Shown here: positions 25,078 to 32,565 of the stretch, one piece after another | How positions within the stretch are numbered: the first letter of the stretch is position 1 | Layout of the letters: each line of letters begins with the position of its first letter | DNA from: Alphaproteobacteria bacterium | GTDB lineage: Bacteria > Pseudomonadota > Alphaproteobacteria > Rs-D84 | NCBI GenBank assembly: GCA_017471445.1 | Contig: JAFUTJ010000010.1 | Coordinates: 1 to 39,074 of the forward strand | DNA length: 39,074 bases | Reading direction: 5' to 3' | The notes under the pieces: generated by a model | Database searches by the model: none | What the model was told of the DNA's origin: nothing | What the model saw: only the letters and a program-made list of their open reading frames with translations | Translations under genes and position numbers: made by a program

Positions 25078-26263
25078 AAATAAAAACTTAATCACACGAA
25101 CCGCTGGATGGTTATGGCGTAAAAAATGGTGGATTTTAATTGCAATGGTCGTATGGATTATTTGCAGTATGTTGTTTGGTGGTAATAAATCACAACGGGC
25201 CGAATATGCCACCGCGGTTATAATGCGTGGTGACATACGCCAGGTTGTAACCGCAACCGGTGAAATACGCCCAGTAAACACAGTCAGCGTCGGTTCCCAG
25301 GTTTCTGGTACAATTGACAATTTGTATGTTGATTACAATTCCAAGGTTACAAAAGGCGAAAAACTGTTGACAATTGAACCGTCTGTATTACAGGCATCTG
25401 TTGACGAAGCCAAGGCATCGTTGGATTCTGCGGTATCACAACGCAACTATGCAAAAAATGAATACACGCGTAACAAGACATTGTACAACGCAGGTTATAT
25501 TGCACGTTCTGAAATGGAACAGTCACAAACAAATTATGAACAGGCCGAATCCGCGGTTGTACGTGCACAATCACAATACGACAAGGCCGTAACAAATCTT
25601 GGGTATGCGACAATCGTTTCACCTGTTGATGGTACGATTATTTCGCGCAAGGTTGATGTTGGACAAACGGTTGCGGCATCGTTCCAAACGCCAGATTTGT
25701 TCGAAATCGCCGAAGATTTGTCAAAGATGCAAATTGAAACATCCGTGTCTGAGGCGGACATTGGTATGATTCGTGAAGGGCAAAATGTAACATTTACTGT
25801 TGATGCATACGCAAATCAAACATTCGCAGGTATGGTACGGCAAATTCGCCTGTCACCGACAACAACGTCAAATGTTGTCGTTTATACCGTTGTAATTGAT
25901 GTTGATAATTCTGATTTGCGTTTAATGCCCGGAATGACCGCATTTGTTACAATTATCGTTTCTGAAAAAACAGATGTGTTGAAAACGCAAAATTCGGCAT
26001 TATTGTTGCGTAACTTTGATGGCATTGTTGATAACCCGGGTGACGCAACACCGGCGACACATTTGGCGGTAATGCGTGATAAAAAAATAACCTTGATTCC
26101 GTATACCAAGGGATTGGCCACGGCAACAGAAACAGAAATAATATCTGATGAAATTCGCGATGGCGACAAATTGATAATTGGCCGCATGGGAAAATCTGGT
26201 AAATCATCCGGCAATAATAACCGACGTGGCGGAATGCGTGGGCCCGGCGGTGGTCCAATGTAA
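25070..26263 (+). CDS. Periplasmic adaptor (membrane-fusion) protein, MacA/HlyD type
   Basis: Adaptors of this family join an inner-membrane pump to TolC. The 397-aa product has one N-terminal membrane anchor (about 20-38), a split lipoyl domain (GEIRPVNTVSVGSQVSG and NLGYATIVSPVDGTIISRKV) enclosing a coiled-coil hairpin (about 105-170), and beta-barrel and membrane-proximal domains. A Gly/Arg-rich tail ends the protein. The start at 25070 is spaced correctly from AAGGAG. The ATG at 25061 abuts the Shine-Dalgarno. MacA is the closest match in style, but no macB follows. Confidence 0.88.
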   Translation: MNKNKNLITRTAGWLWRKKWWILIAMVVWIICSMLFGGNKSQRAEYATAVIMRGDIRQVVTATGEIRPVNTVSVGSQVSGTIDNLYVDYNSKVTKGEKLLTIEPSVLQASVDEAKASLDSAVSQRNYAKNEYTRNKTLYNAGYIARSEMEQSQTNYEQAESAVVRAQSQYDKAVTNLGYATIVSPVDGTIISRKVDVGQTVAASFQTPDLFEIAEDLSKMQIETSVSEADIGMIREGQNVTFTVDAYANQTFAGMVRQIRLSPTTTSNVVVYTVVIDVDNSDLRLMPGMTAFVTIIVSEKTDVLKTQNSALLLRNFDGIVDNPGDATPATHLAVMRDKKITLIPYTKGLATATETEIISDEIRDGDKLIIGRMGKSGKSSGNNNRRGGMRGPGGGPM

Positions 26264-26274
26264 TAAGAAAACAG

Positions 26275-26300
26275 CGCGATATTCATCGCGTTGTTTTTTT
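26275..26300 (+). terminator. Terminator of tolC and the adaptor gene
   Basis: CGCGAT (26275-26280) and ATCGCG (26285-26290) form a stem with loop ATTC, followed by TTGTTTTTTT. Confidence 0.75.
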
Positions 26301-26303
26301 ATA

Positions 26304-26331
26304 TTCAATTTTTTTATTTTTCATTTATAAT
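26304..26331 (+). promoter_or_regulatory. Promoter of leader copy A
   Basis: TATAAT (26326-26331) is a perfect -10; TTCAAT 16 nt upstream is a weak -35. A start near 26338 would place the first hairpin at the very 5' end of the RNA. Confidence 0.5.
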
Positions 26332-26337
26332 TGAACC

Positions 26338-26512
26338 ATATGGCAATGCCATATTGGGCGTGAGAACCCATATAACGCCGTTACAAAACATAACGGAAAG
26401 TCTGCCAACCATTAACAGAATGGTTGGGGTGTGGTGAATATATTGAATAAACCACGCAATTCGTTCAGGGTATTTTTTTATTTATCAACGACAGAAAAAA
26501 ATGGGGAATAAT
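26338..26512 (+). ncRNA. Structured leader, copy A (switch region deleted)
   Basis: Successive hairpins: P1 ATATGGC/GCCATAT (338-354), P2 TGGG/CCCA with an 8-nt loop (355-370), P3 CCGTTA/TAACGG (378-396), P4 CCAACCAT/ATGGTTGG (405-427) and P5 GTGTGGT/ACCACGC (429-457), the last with the loop GAATATATTGAATAA (positions relative to 26000). The order equals copies B and C. Relative to B it lacks 35 nt between two GCAATTC repeats, which removes the CTCCAACC segment and the terminator hairpin. The gene it serves is a relic. Confidence 0.65.
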
Positions 26513-26810
26513 ATGAAACCATTGTGTAAGATTCGGACGTTTGCGCCACGTCGCACCGGCAAATGCGCACTATACCGGTGCGGGTACACCGGATGTTGGC
26601 AACTGCCCGTGGGAATGTGATGCGGGGTTCGGTCATACATCCGACGACCGGTGTTTGCCGCTGTGTCGGATTGGTGAAACCGCAATGAATGGCATAAACA
26701 TATACGCCGAAAAGCACACCAAATATGCCATGGCCGTACCACGCGGTGGCGCGACATGTTGGATTAGTGCCACACGCGACAATGGCGGGAAATTGGTTCC
26801 GGTAAATTAG
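26513..26810 (+). pseudogene. Cys-rich surface protein gene with 500-nt internal deletion
   Basis: The first 30 codons of DNA match the gene at 32566 (ATGAAACCATTGTGTAAGAT; CCACGTCGCAC). The sequence then jumps to the part coding for the C-terminal domain (GCACCGGCAAATGCGCAC). Relative to the 32566 gene exactly 500 nt are missing, joined at the 4-nt identity GCAC. This shifts the frame, and translation from 26513 stops early. The C-terminal 80 codons (from PANAHYTG to GGKLVPVN) remain open and well conserved. A TTG at 26541 could start them, but it would give no signal peptide. Confidence 0.75.
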
Positions 26811-26822
26811 TAAAAAAACATA

Positions 26823-26851
26823 TTGCCAAAAACGCGTGAATGCGGTATGAT
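26823..26851 (+). promoter_or_regulatory. Promoter of the VirB2-like gene
   Basis: TTGCCA (26823-26828), exactly 17 nt, then TATGAT (26846-26851). The predicted 5' UTR is about 68 nt and contains a long hairpin. Confidence 0.7.
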
Positions 26852-26874
26852 ATATGGCATACAGGGAAATAAGC

Positions 26875-26991
26875 CGTGCACCAAAAAACCACCGTTTTTT
26901 TGTGCACGCAATGAAAGGAGAAAAAATGCAGAAAACCAAGGTTGTTAATATAACAAAACACTGCACAAAAAAACGGTCATTTTTTTGTGCA
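26875..26991 (+). promoter_or_regulatory. Two hairpins with mutually complementary arms around the VirB2-like start codon
   Basis: Hairpin a (26875-26908) pairs CGTGCAC...AAAAAAC with GTTTTTT...GTGCACG around a 4-nt loop. Hairpin b (26962-26991), inside the coding region, pairs TGCACAAAAAAA with its complement around a 6-nt loop. The 3' arm of a (26891-26906) is perfectly complementary over 16 nt to the 5' arm of b (26962-26977). The Shine-Dalgarno (26914-26920) and ATG (26926) lie between them, so two exclusive folds are possible. Confidence 0.6.
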
Positions 26992-27321
26992 TGTGTTATT
27001 GCCGCAATAATGGTATGCGGGACCGCGAATGCCGCAGACAATAGTTCATTTTGTGAATTGGTAAAGCAATTACAAAGTGTGTTCAAGACATTGCGAACAA
27101 TGGCATTTGTTGGGGCAGGTTTTATATTGGCCAAATATGGATGGGATGCAATTTCCACCAACAAAATTGGCGGGAAAGATAATATTGCCGATGGGTTAAA
27201 AGCAATTGGGGTTCCAATGATTGTCGGATTTTCATTGCTGTTCGCGATTGGCGTTATAATCGGTTTCTTGATTGACGGACATACGATTATTAATTGCCCA
27301 GAATTGACCCAAGGATGGTAA
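26926..27321 (+). CDS. VirB2/TrbC-like pilin subunit
   Basis: VirB2/TrbC proteins are the small hydrophobic pilins of type IV secretion systems. The 131-aa product has a long signal peptide (FFCACVIAAIMVCGTANA, cleavage near residue 37), a short loop with one Cys (SSFCELVKQLQ), and two membrane helices (LRTMAFVGAGFILAKYG, and VPMIVGFSLLFAIGVIIGFL). These are separated by a polar loop (NKIGGKDNIADG), the normal pilin layout. AAAGGAG lies 5 nt before the ATG. Together with the five VirB6-like proteins it is the only other T4SS-type gene here. The family call rests on size and topology. Confidence 0.72.
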   Translation: MQKTKVVNITKHCTKKRSFFCACVIAAIMVCGTANAADNSSFCELVKQLQSVFKTLRTMAFVGAGFILAKYGWDAISTNKIGGKDNIADGLKAIGVPMIVGFSLLFAIGVIIGFLIDGHTIINCPELTQGW

Positions 27322-27348
27322 TTATAGATTATACCAAAGGATAAACGA

Positions 27349-27429
27349 ATGAGTATACGTAAAGAACACATCGTATTTGTAATAATGGTTATCGCAATAT
27401 TGGCATGTGGATATATGATTGCGATATAA
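27349..27429 (+). CDS. 26-aa membrane peptide downstream of the VirB2-like gene
   Basis: An ATG preceded by AAAGGA at 7-nt spacing opens 26 codons: four charged or polar residues, then a single hydrophobic helix (IVFVIMVIAILACGYMIAI). It lies 27 nt after the pilin stop and before the shared terminator, so it belongs to the same transcript. It may be a small T4SS accessory or regulatory membrane peptide. No family is recognisable at this length. Confidence 0.5.
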   Translation: MSIRKEHIVFVIMVIAILACGYMIAI

Positions 27430-27436
27430 AAATATC

Positions 27437-27467
27437 AAAAAAATACCGGTAAATACCGGTATTTTTA
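27437..27467. terminator. Bidirectional terminator between pilin operon and parB
   Basis: AAAAATACCGGT and ACCGGTATTTTT form a 12-bp stem with a 4-nt loop. The flanking A and T runs make it functional on both strands. Confidence 0.85.
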
Positions 27468-28340
27468 TTTAGTTAATTTTTCAACAATTTCATCTAAATG
27501 GACACGCGACGAAAACGATAAAACAATTTGCCCGCGGCCACCCCGACGCTGAACCAAACGCGCGGATGCACCGGTTGCATTGGAAATTGCGGTTTCAATT
27601 TTACGCACCGTTTGCGTATCAATCAAATTATTTACAAATGCGCGCGCATGTGTTGCACGCGTGCCATTTTTTACGCGCCGTTCGGTATCGGCAACCGATA
27701 ATTTATCACGAATAATTTCATTGGCGATAATGGATGGATTATCGGCAACGGCAATTGTACGTGCGTGTGATGCCGAAATTGCGCCGCGTTCCACCATTTC
27801 TTTGACATCGGCCGGCAACGCATTTATTCGCAACATATTACGAATATAGCTGGGGGATTTTCCAATCAGACGCGACACATCCGACAATTCATAACCGCAC
27901 GTGCGCATCAGGTTTTCATATGCGGCGGCCTCCTCTATCGGGTTCAGGTTTTCGCGTTGAACATTTTCAATCAACGCAATTTCCATTGCGTTTTCATTGG
28001 TCAAAGTCTTTACCAACGCCGGTATTTCGGTTAAACCGGCCAATTTGCTGGCACGCCAGCGCCGTTCACCGGCAACAATTTCATACATATACGGCCGATT
28101 CGCAACCGTGCGCAATAAAATCGGTTGTAAAACACCTTTCTCGCGTATAGAATCCGCCAATTCTGTTAATTCGGCATCCGAAAAACTCTTGCGTGGTTGG
28201 TCTGGATTCGCACCAATCTGAACCAACGGAACATGCCGAACAACGACGCGTTCGGTGCCATTCAATATTGATACATCTGGCATGGTTGCCAAATCCTGTT
28301 GTAAATCCGCCAAACCGCGTCCCAATCCAAATTTAGCCAT
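27465..28340 (-). CDS. parB: Chromosome partitioning protein ParB
   Basis: ParB binds parS sites and spreads as a CTP-dependent clamp to segregate the origin region. The 291-aa product has the CTP-binding domain (IGANPDQPRKSF; GERRWRA at 91-97; IENVQRENLNPIEEA), a helix-turn-helix (SRLIGKSPSYIRNMLRI) and a C-terminal dimerisation domain. It overlaps the end of parA by 8 nt, the standard operon. Confidence 0.96.
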   Translation of the reverse strand: MAKFGLGRGLADLQQDLATMPDVSILNGTERVVVRHVPLVQIGANPDQPRKSFSDAELTELADSIREKGVLQPILLRTVANRPYMYEIVAGERRWRASKLAGLTEIPALVKTLTNENAMEIALIENVQRENLNPIEEAAAYENLMRTCGYELSDVSRLIGKSPSYIRNMLRINALPADVKEMVERGAISASHARTIAVADNPSIIANEIIRDKLSVADTERRVKNGTRATHARAFVNNLIDTQTVRKIETAISNATGASARLVQRRGGRGQIVLSFSSRVHLDEIVEKLTK

Positions 28341-29118
28341 TGTTATTTGCCCCCTGCCCTGTTCTGTTTAATAATTCGGTTGCCACACGCAAATACGCCT
28401 GGGCACCGGGCGAATTAAAGTCGTAAAACAACGCCGGTTTGCCGTGACTGGGTGCCTCGGATACGCGAACATTACGCGGCACAACCGTACGAAATACCGT
28501 ATCACCAAACGCACGACGCACTTCGTTCTCAACCTGGCGTGTTTGGCCATAACGACGATCGTACATCGTCAACAAAACACCTAAAACATCCAATTCGTTA
28601 TTCCATTTTTTCTGGACAACTGATATTGTGTTAATCAATTGCTGAATCCCTTCTAATGAAAAGAATTCACATTGCATCGGAATTATAACACCGTTCGATG
28701 CCGTCAATGCATTCACCGTTAAATATCCCAACGCCGGTGGACAATCCAGCAATATATAATCATAATATTCCATCACCGGCTTTAACGCATCGCGCAAACG
28801 AAATTCACGATTTTCAACATCTAACAAATCAACCTCGGCACCGGCCAGTGCGGCACTGGACGGTATTATATGCATATTTGGAACCGCAGTCGACAATATA
28901 TTATCTGTGACGGTTGCAGTACCCATAATTACGCCATAAATACTCTGTTGGTGTGCACTGCGCAGAAAGCCCAGTCCGGTTCCGGCGTTACCCTGGGGAT
29001 CCAAGTCAATCAACAGCACACGTTTTTTTATCGCAGCCAGCGAACAACCAATATTTATTGCCGTTGTTGTTTTGCCAACACCGCCCTTTTGATTAGAAAA
29101 CGCAATTACTTTTGCCAT
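28333..29118 (-). CDS. parA: Chromosome partitioning ATPase ParA
   Basis: ParA is the Walker-type ATPase that moves ParB-parS complexes. The 261-aa product has the deviant Walker A KGGVGKTT (11-18, with the signature Lys11), Walker B (YILLDCPPALG) and the NQKGGVGKTTTAINIG start typical of Soj. A TTGACG-17-TATTCT promoter precedes it. Confidence 0.96.
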   Translation of the reverse strand: MAKVIAFSNQKGGVGKTTTAINIGCSLAAIKKRVLLIDLDPQGNAGTGLGFLRSAHQQSIYGVIMGTATVTDNILSTAVPNMHIIPSSAALAGAEVDLLDVENREFRLRDALKPVMEYYDYILLDCPPALGYLTVNALTASNGVIIPMQCEFFSLEGIQQLINTISVVQKKWNNELDVLGVLLTMYDRRYGQTRQVENEVRRAFGDTVFRTVVPRNVRVSEAPSHGKPALFYDFNSPGAQAYLRVATELLNRTGQGANNNG

Positions 29119-29143
29119 AACAAACCTATTTCTTTACGTAAAC

Positions 29144-29172
29144 AGAATATTAAATACAGAAACGCACGTCAA
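29144..29172 (-). promoter_or_regulatory. parAB promoter; gap 29119-29238
   Basis: On the minus strand TTGACG (29172-29167), a 17-nt spacer and TATTCT (29149-29144) give a near-consensus promoter with a UTR of about 19 nt. The remaining gap is A-rich and I see no gene in it. Confidence 0.65.
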
Positions 29173-29224
29173 GATATTAAATTTACACACAACAAAAACA
29201 ACGTAAATACAACACAATACCAAC

Positions 29225-29240
29225 AATTTCACATGAAACT
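29225..29240. other. Possible parS site at the end of rsmG
   Basis: The sequence AATTTCACATGAAACT matches the bacterial parS consensus TGTTTCACGTGAAACA at 12 of 16 positions, including TTTCAC and TGAAAC. It lies directly upstream of parAB. The central G-to-A change and lost flanks make it a candidate only. Confidence 0.4.
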
Positions 29241-29796
29241 ACAACTTTTTTGATATTATCGTTATAAACCCATCGCCGGTTTTTGACGGTATTAATTCAT
29301 AATCAAACGAATACTTCTGATTAGCGACCGAAATTTCGTTTTCAATTTCCCGGCCTTTTAGCAAAAAAAGCCGGTAATTTGTTTTATGAACATAATCTAA
29401 AATTTTAACCAATGGCGCAAATGCACGCGCCGTATAAATCACAGAATCGCACGATTGTAAATTTGGAACAAAATCTTCAACCCGTCCATGAAATATGGCC
29501 AGATTCGACAAATCCAATTCCGTTTTTAGCGTATTCAGAAAAGCAACCTTTTTACCAATTGATTCGACGCACGTAACATTCCAACCCAATATTGCCAAAA
29601 CAACACCGGGGAATCCGGCACCACTGCCCAAATCAATAATATTTACGTCATGCGGTAAAACATCGGCCAATTGCGCCGAATCGGCAATGTGACGCGTCTG
29701 AATTTCGTTTAGTGTACTTGGCGCAACCAGGTTCATTTTACCCGACCATTCGCGCAATATAGATTCGTATTTCAGAAATTTAACTTTACTATTCAT
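29239..29796 (-). CDS. rsmG: 16S rRNA (guanine527-N7)-methyltransferase
   Basis: RsmG (GidB) methylates G527 of 16S rRNA with S-adenosylmethionine. The 185-aa product has NLVAPSTLNEIQTRHIADS and the SAM-binding loop IIDLGSGAGFPGVVLA, followed by RVEDF and AFAPL. It lies upstream of parAB, the classic order. I chose the ATG at 29796, because the ATG at 29805 is part of the extended -10 (TGATATTAT, 29812-29804). The start then lies 7 nt after the -10, so the mRNA is probably leaderless. Confidence 0.92.
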   Translation of the reverse strand: MNSKVKFLKYESILREWSGKMNLVAPSTLNEIQTRHIADSAQLADVLPHDVNIIDLGSGAGFPGVVLAILGWNVTCVESIGKKVAFLNTLKTELDLSNLAIFHGRVEDFVPNLQSCDSVIYTARAFAPLVKILDYVHKTNYRLFLLKGREIENEISVANQKYSFDYELIPSKTGDGFITIISKKL

Positions 29797-29803
29797 GTAC
29801 AAC

Positions 29804-29813
29804 ATAATATCAT
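29804..29813. promoter_or_regulatory. Overlapping divergent -10 elements for rsmG and the TPR gene
   Basis: Minus strand TGATATTAT ends 7 nt before the rsmG ATG at 29796. On the plus strand TAATAT (29805-29810) or TATCAT (29808-29813) ends 7-10 nt before the ATG at 29821. The two start codons are 24 nt apart, so both mRNAs should be nearly leaderless and polymerase binding should be mutually exclusive. Confidence 0.45.
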
Positions 29814-29820
29814 AATTGCT

Positions 29821-31437
29821 ATGAAAAAGATACCCAGTTTATTTACATTTGTGGGTCTGATTGCCGTTATTACGGTAACAGGCGCATTGTTTTTTAACGC
29901 GTCACATCGTAACGATAATGTGACGCACGTTGACACACCAACAACGCGTTATGGTGCATTTCTGGCGGCACAACATGCAATGTATGTTAACGACTTTGCG
30001 CGTGCGGTCGATTTTGCAAATGTGCTGCACGATGTGGACTATTCGGTTGTAAATAATACAAAATTACTGTCTGATTTTTTAACTGGACATTTACCGGTTG
30101 GGGCCGACGCATTAAAGAACGAAAAAACGTTACCAATGCAATTAATATATGATGCGTATTTGGTACAAAATGAACGCTGGGACGAATTGTACAAGCGGCA
30201 CCGTGGCGATGAATCTGCCCTGTCTGCGCCATTGCGAATCTGGGCATCCGCCGCGGTTGACCGCCGGACCGAGGTATTAAAGTTTATTGATACACTGAAT
30301 ACAAATGATTCATGGAAATCTTTTGCCCGCGGCCAGGTTTATACCGCGGCGAACATGACCGATGCGGCGGCGGCCGAATTTGCAAATGTTCGCCCAGATT
30401 TTATGAACATAAACGATTATATGTATATAATGTCGTTCTATGCGCACAATAATATGGACGCGGCGGCAACACGCCTGCGCGATGCGTATACGTCATTTGC
30501 AGGTGGTGTATTTATGTCCCAGTATGATAATATTCCAGACTGGTCACAATTTGCCGGATTCCAAAACCAATTGGCATTCAGTTTGATTCAGAACGTATCG
30601 CATACAAACGTTATGATGTATTCAGACCTGGCCATATTGTTATTATCGTTTGCAGAGATTACAGGCCCCACCTTTGGCCCAGACAATGCCACAACAAATT
30701 ATTACAAGGGGCTGTATTTCTTTAACAATTCCGGTGATTTTGCATCGTATTTTAATAAAATTGAACGGAATAGTCCGTATTATCTGTTTGCGGGCCTGCG
30801 CATGGCAGAAAAAGATAAATCTGCGATAAAATTGCAACAGATATTGGAACAAAATCCACTGTTTACCCCGGCGGTTGCACGAATGATTGCGTATAATGTT
30901 CAGCATGGCGATAAACGTGCGGCACTGCGTACGGTAAATACAGCGATTGATAATCCCAATCTGTCCGATGCGGCACGCGCATTTTTTATAAAGGGCAGGG
31001 CGCAAATCAACTATACCTTTGGCGATTTTGACGCGGCCCAGTCTGATTTGCATGCCGCGGCGGATGTTCTGGCCATGGATGCCGATATTTTAAGCCTGCA
31101 AGCGAAAATTTGGGCGGCCCAGAACCGTGAAATTGAAAACGCGTATGATTACGCGATGGCATTGGTAAAACAGAATCCAACCGACATTGTTGCATGGGAC
31201 ACATTGGGGGCGGTTGTTGCCATCCGCGAAGGGCCAGCCGCGGCACTGGAAATATTGGCGCGAGTTGGTACAGTTGCAACAACGTGTTCGGCTTTGTTTG
31301 AACGCATGGGCGATTTATATGTCAAAACCGGTGAAAAACGGCTGGCACGCGATGCATACATGCGTGCAATTGAACTATCCGACGATGGTTTAACAATCCT
31401 GCCCGAATTAAACAAAAAATTAAGGAACGTAAAATGA
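29821..31437 (+). CDS. TPR-repeat membrane-anchored periplasmic protein
   Basis: The 538-aa product has an N-terminal membrane helix (FTFVGLIAVITVTGALFF), followed by a long all-helical region with degenerate tetratricopeptide repeats. The best ones lie near the C-terminus (AKIWAAQNREIENAYDYAMA, NPTDIVAWDTLGAVVAI, FERMGDLYVKTGEKRLARDA). It is probably a periplasmic scaffold, but I cannot name a function. It overlaps gpsA by 4 nt (ATGA) and so is translationally coupled to it. No Shine-Dalgarno precedes its ATG. Confidence 0.75.
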   Translation: MKKIPSLFTFVGLIAVITVTGALFFNASHRNDNVTHVDTPTTRYGAFLAAQHAMYVNDFARAVDFANVLHDVDYSVVNNTKLLSDFLTGHLPVGADALKNEKTLPMQLIYDAYLVQNERWDELYKRHRGDESALSAPLRIWASAAVDRRTEVLKFIDTLNTNDSWKSFARGQVYTAANMTDAAAAEFANVRPDFMNINDYMYIMSFYAHNNMDAAATRLRDAYTSFAGGVFMSQYDNIPDWSQFAGFQNQLAFSLIQNVSHTNVMMYSDLAILLLSFAEITGPTFGPDNATTNYYKGLYFFNNSGDFASYFNKIERNSPYYLFAGLRMAEKDKSAIKLQQILEQNPLFTPAVARMIAYNVQHGDKRAALRTVNTAIDNPNLSDAARAFFIKGRAQINYTFGDFDAAQSDLHAAADVLAMDADILSLQAKIWAAQNREIENAYDYAMALVKQNPTDIVAWDTLGAVVAIREGPAAALEILARVGTVATTCSALFERMGDLYVKTGEKRLARDAYMRAIELSDDGLTILPELNKKLRNVK

Positions 31438-32303
31438 TTGCGGCTGTCATTGGGGCCGGCGCATGGGGCACTGCATTGGGCATAACAATTGCACGCGGCA
31501 GAAATGATGCGATTTTATGGTCACATGGCGGTGACATTCACCATTTTGATAATGTTGAAATACCACGAAATATACGCGTAACACGCGATATGCACGACAT
31601 CCGTAACACGGACGTATGGTTTGCAGTAACGCCTGCGGCATATTTTCGCGAAACAATGATTCGGGCCCGGCCGTTCTATTCCGGTCAACCAATTATTATT
31701 TGTACCAAGGGCGCAGAACCCGACACCGGTGCATTTATGTCGGAAATTTTGCAAGATACAATACCAAATGCACCAGATATCGCCGTACTGTCGGGACCAC
31801 AATTCGCGCTTGAGGTTGCGAACCAAATTCCAACCGGTTCGACAATCGCTGGCACAGAAACCGCATGCAGGGCAGGGCGCACAATGTTATCACAAATGTA
31901 TCTGGAATCTTGTTCTGACATCATCGGTACCGAATTATGTGGCGTTGGGAAAAATGCAGTAGCATTAATTTCTGGGTTTACAACCGGGGCAGGGTACGGC
32001 GAAAACACACGCGCAATGATTTTTACGCGCGCATGGGGTGAAATTGTTGATTTGGGAATCGCATGTGGCGCGGAAATGCGAACGTTCTTGGGACTGGCCG
32101 GGATTGGCGATTTGTTTTTATCGGCAACATCCGATACGTCACGCAATTTTGCCGCCGGACGCGATATTGCACATGGTGTTTCCCCCACCGGCACGATAGA
32201 GGGGATAAACGCACTGGGGGCAATTTTACAACGCGCAACCAAGATGTCCACGCGTACCGATATTTTGACCGATATTGCCAATCGTATGGGATTGGCGAAA
32301 TAA
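31434..32303 (+). CDS. gpsA: Glycerol-3-phosphate dehydrogenase [NAD(P)+]
   Basis: GpsA reduces dihydroxyacetone phosphate to sn-glycerol 3-phosphate, the backbone of phospholipids. The 289-aa product has the Rossmann loop GAGAWGTALG (residues 7-16), CTKGAEPD, SGPQFALEV, the catalytic-lysine region GVGKNAVAL and GLAGIGDLFLSATS...RNFAAG. It is about 40 aa shorter than E. coli GpsA, with the shortening spread over loops. Confidence 0.93.
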   Translation: MIAAVIGAGAWGTALGITIARGRNDAILWSHGGDIHHFDNVEIPRNIRVTRDMHDIRNTDVWFAVTPAAYFRETMIRARPFYSGQPIIICTKGAEPDTGAFMSEILQDTIPNAPDIAVLSGPQFALEVANQIPTGSTIAGTETACRAGRTMLSQMYLESCSDIIGTELCGVGKNAVALISGFTTGAGYGENTRAMIFTRAWGEIVDLGIACGAEMRTFLGLAGIGDLFLSATSDTSRNFAAGRDIAHGVSPTGTIEGINALGAILQRATKMSTRTDILTDIANRMGLAK

Positions 32304-32307
32304 CGCA

Positions 32308-32336
32308 TTGCTTTACAAAAATCATAAAATTATATA
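32308..32336 (+). promoter_or_regulatory. Promoter of leader copy B
   Basis: TTGCTT (32308-32313), a 17-nt spacer and TATATA (32331-32336). A start near 32343 places the first hairpin at the 5' end, as in copy A. Confidence 0.6.
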
Positions 32337-32342
32337 GAATTG

Positions 32343-32565
32343 TTCTTGCACAGTATATGCACTGTGTTGGGCATAACAACCCATACAAAGTGTCCGATAA
32401 GTTTTATCGGACAGAAAGATATAGCACCAACCGTTATTCTGCGGTTGGGGTGTGGTGAATATATTGAATAAACCACGCAATTCTTTGTATTGTTGTTAAG
32501 CTCCAACCACTGCAATTCGTGCAGGGTATTTTTTATCAACGACAGAAAAAAAAGGGGGAAACAAT
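32343..32565 (+). ncRNA. Structured leader, copy B, candidate attenuator/riboswitch
   Basis: Hairpins: P1 CACAGT/ACTGTG (349-366), P2 TGGG/CCCA with an 8-nt loop (368-383), P3 GTCCGATAA with its complement (392-412), P4 CCAACCG/CGGTTGG (427-448) and P5 GTGTGGT/ACCACGC (450-478) with loop GAATATATTGAATAA. Then comes CTCCAACC (501-508), able to pair with the 3' arm of P4, and CTGCA/TGCAG (510-524) followed by GGTATTTTTT, an intrinsic terminator (positions relative to 32000). A Shine-Dalgarno (AGGGGG) and ATG follow. P1 and P3 differ in sequence from copy A but still pair. Confidence 0.7.
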
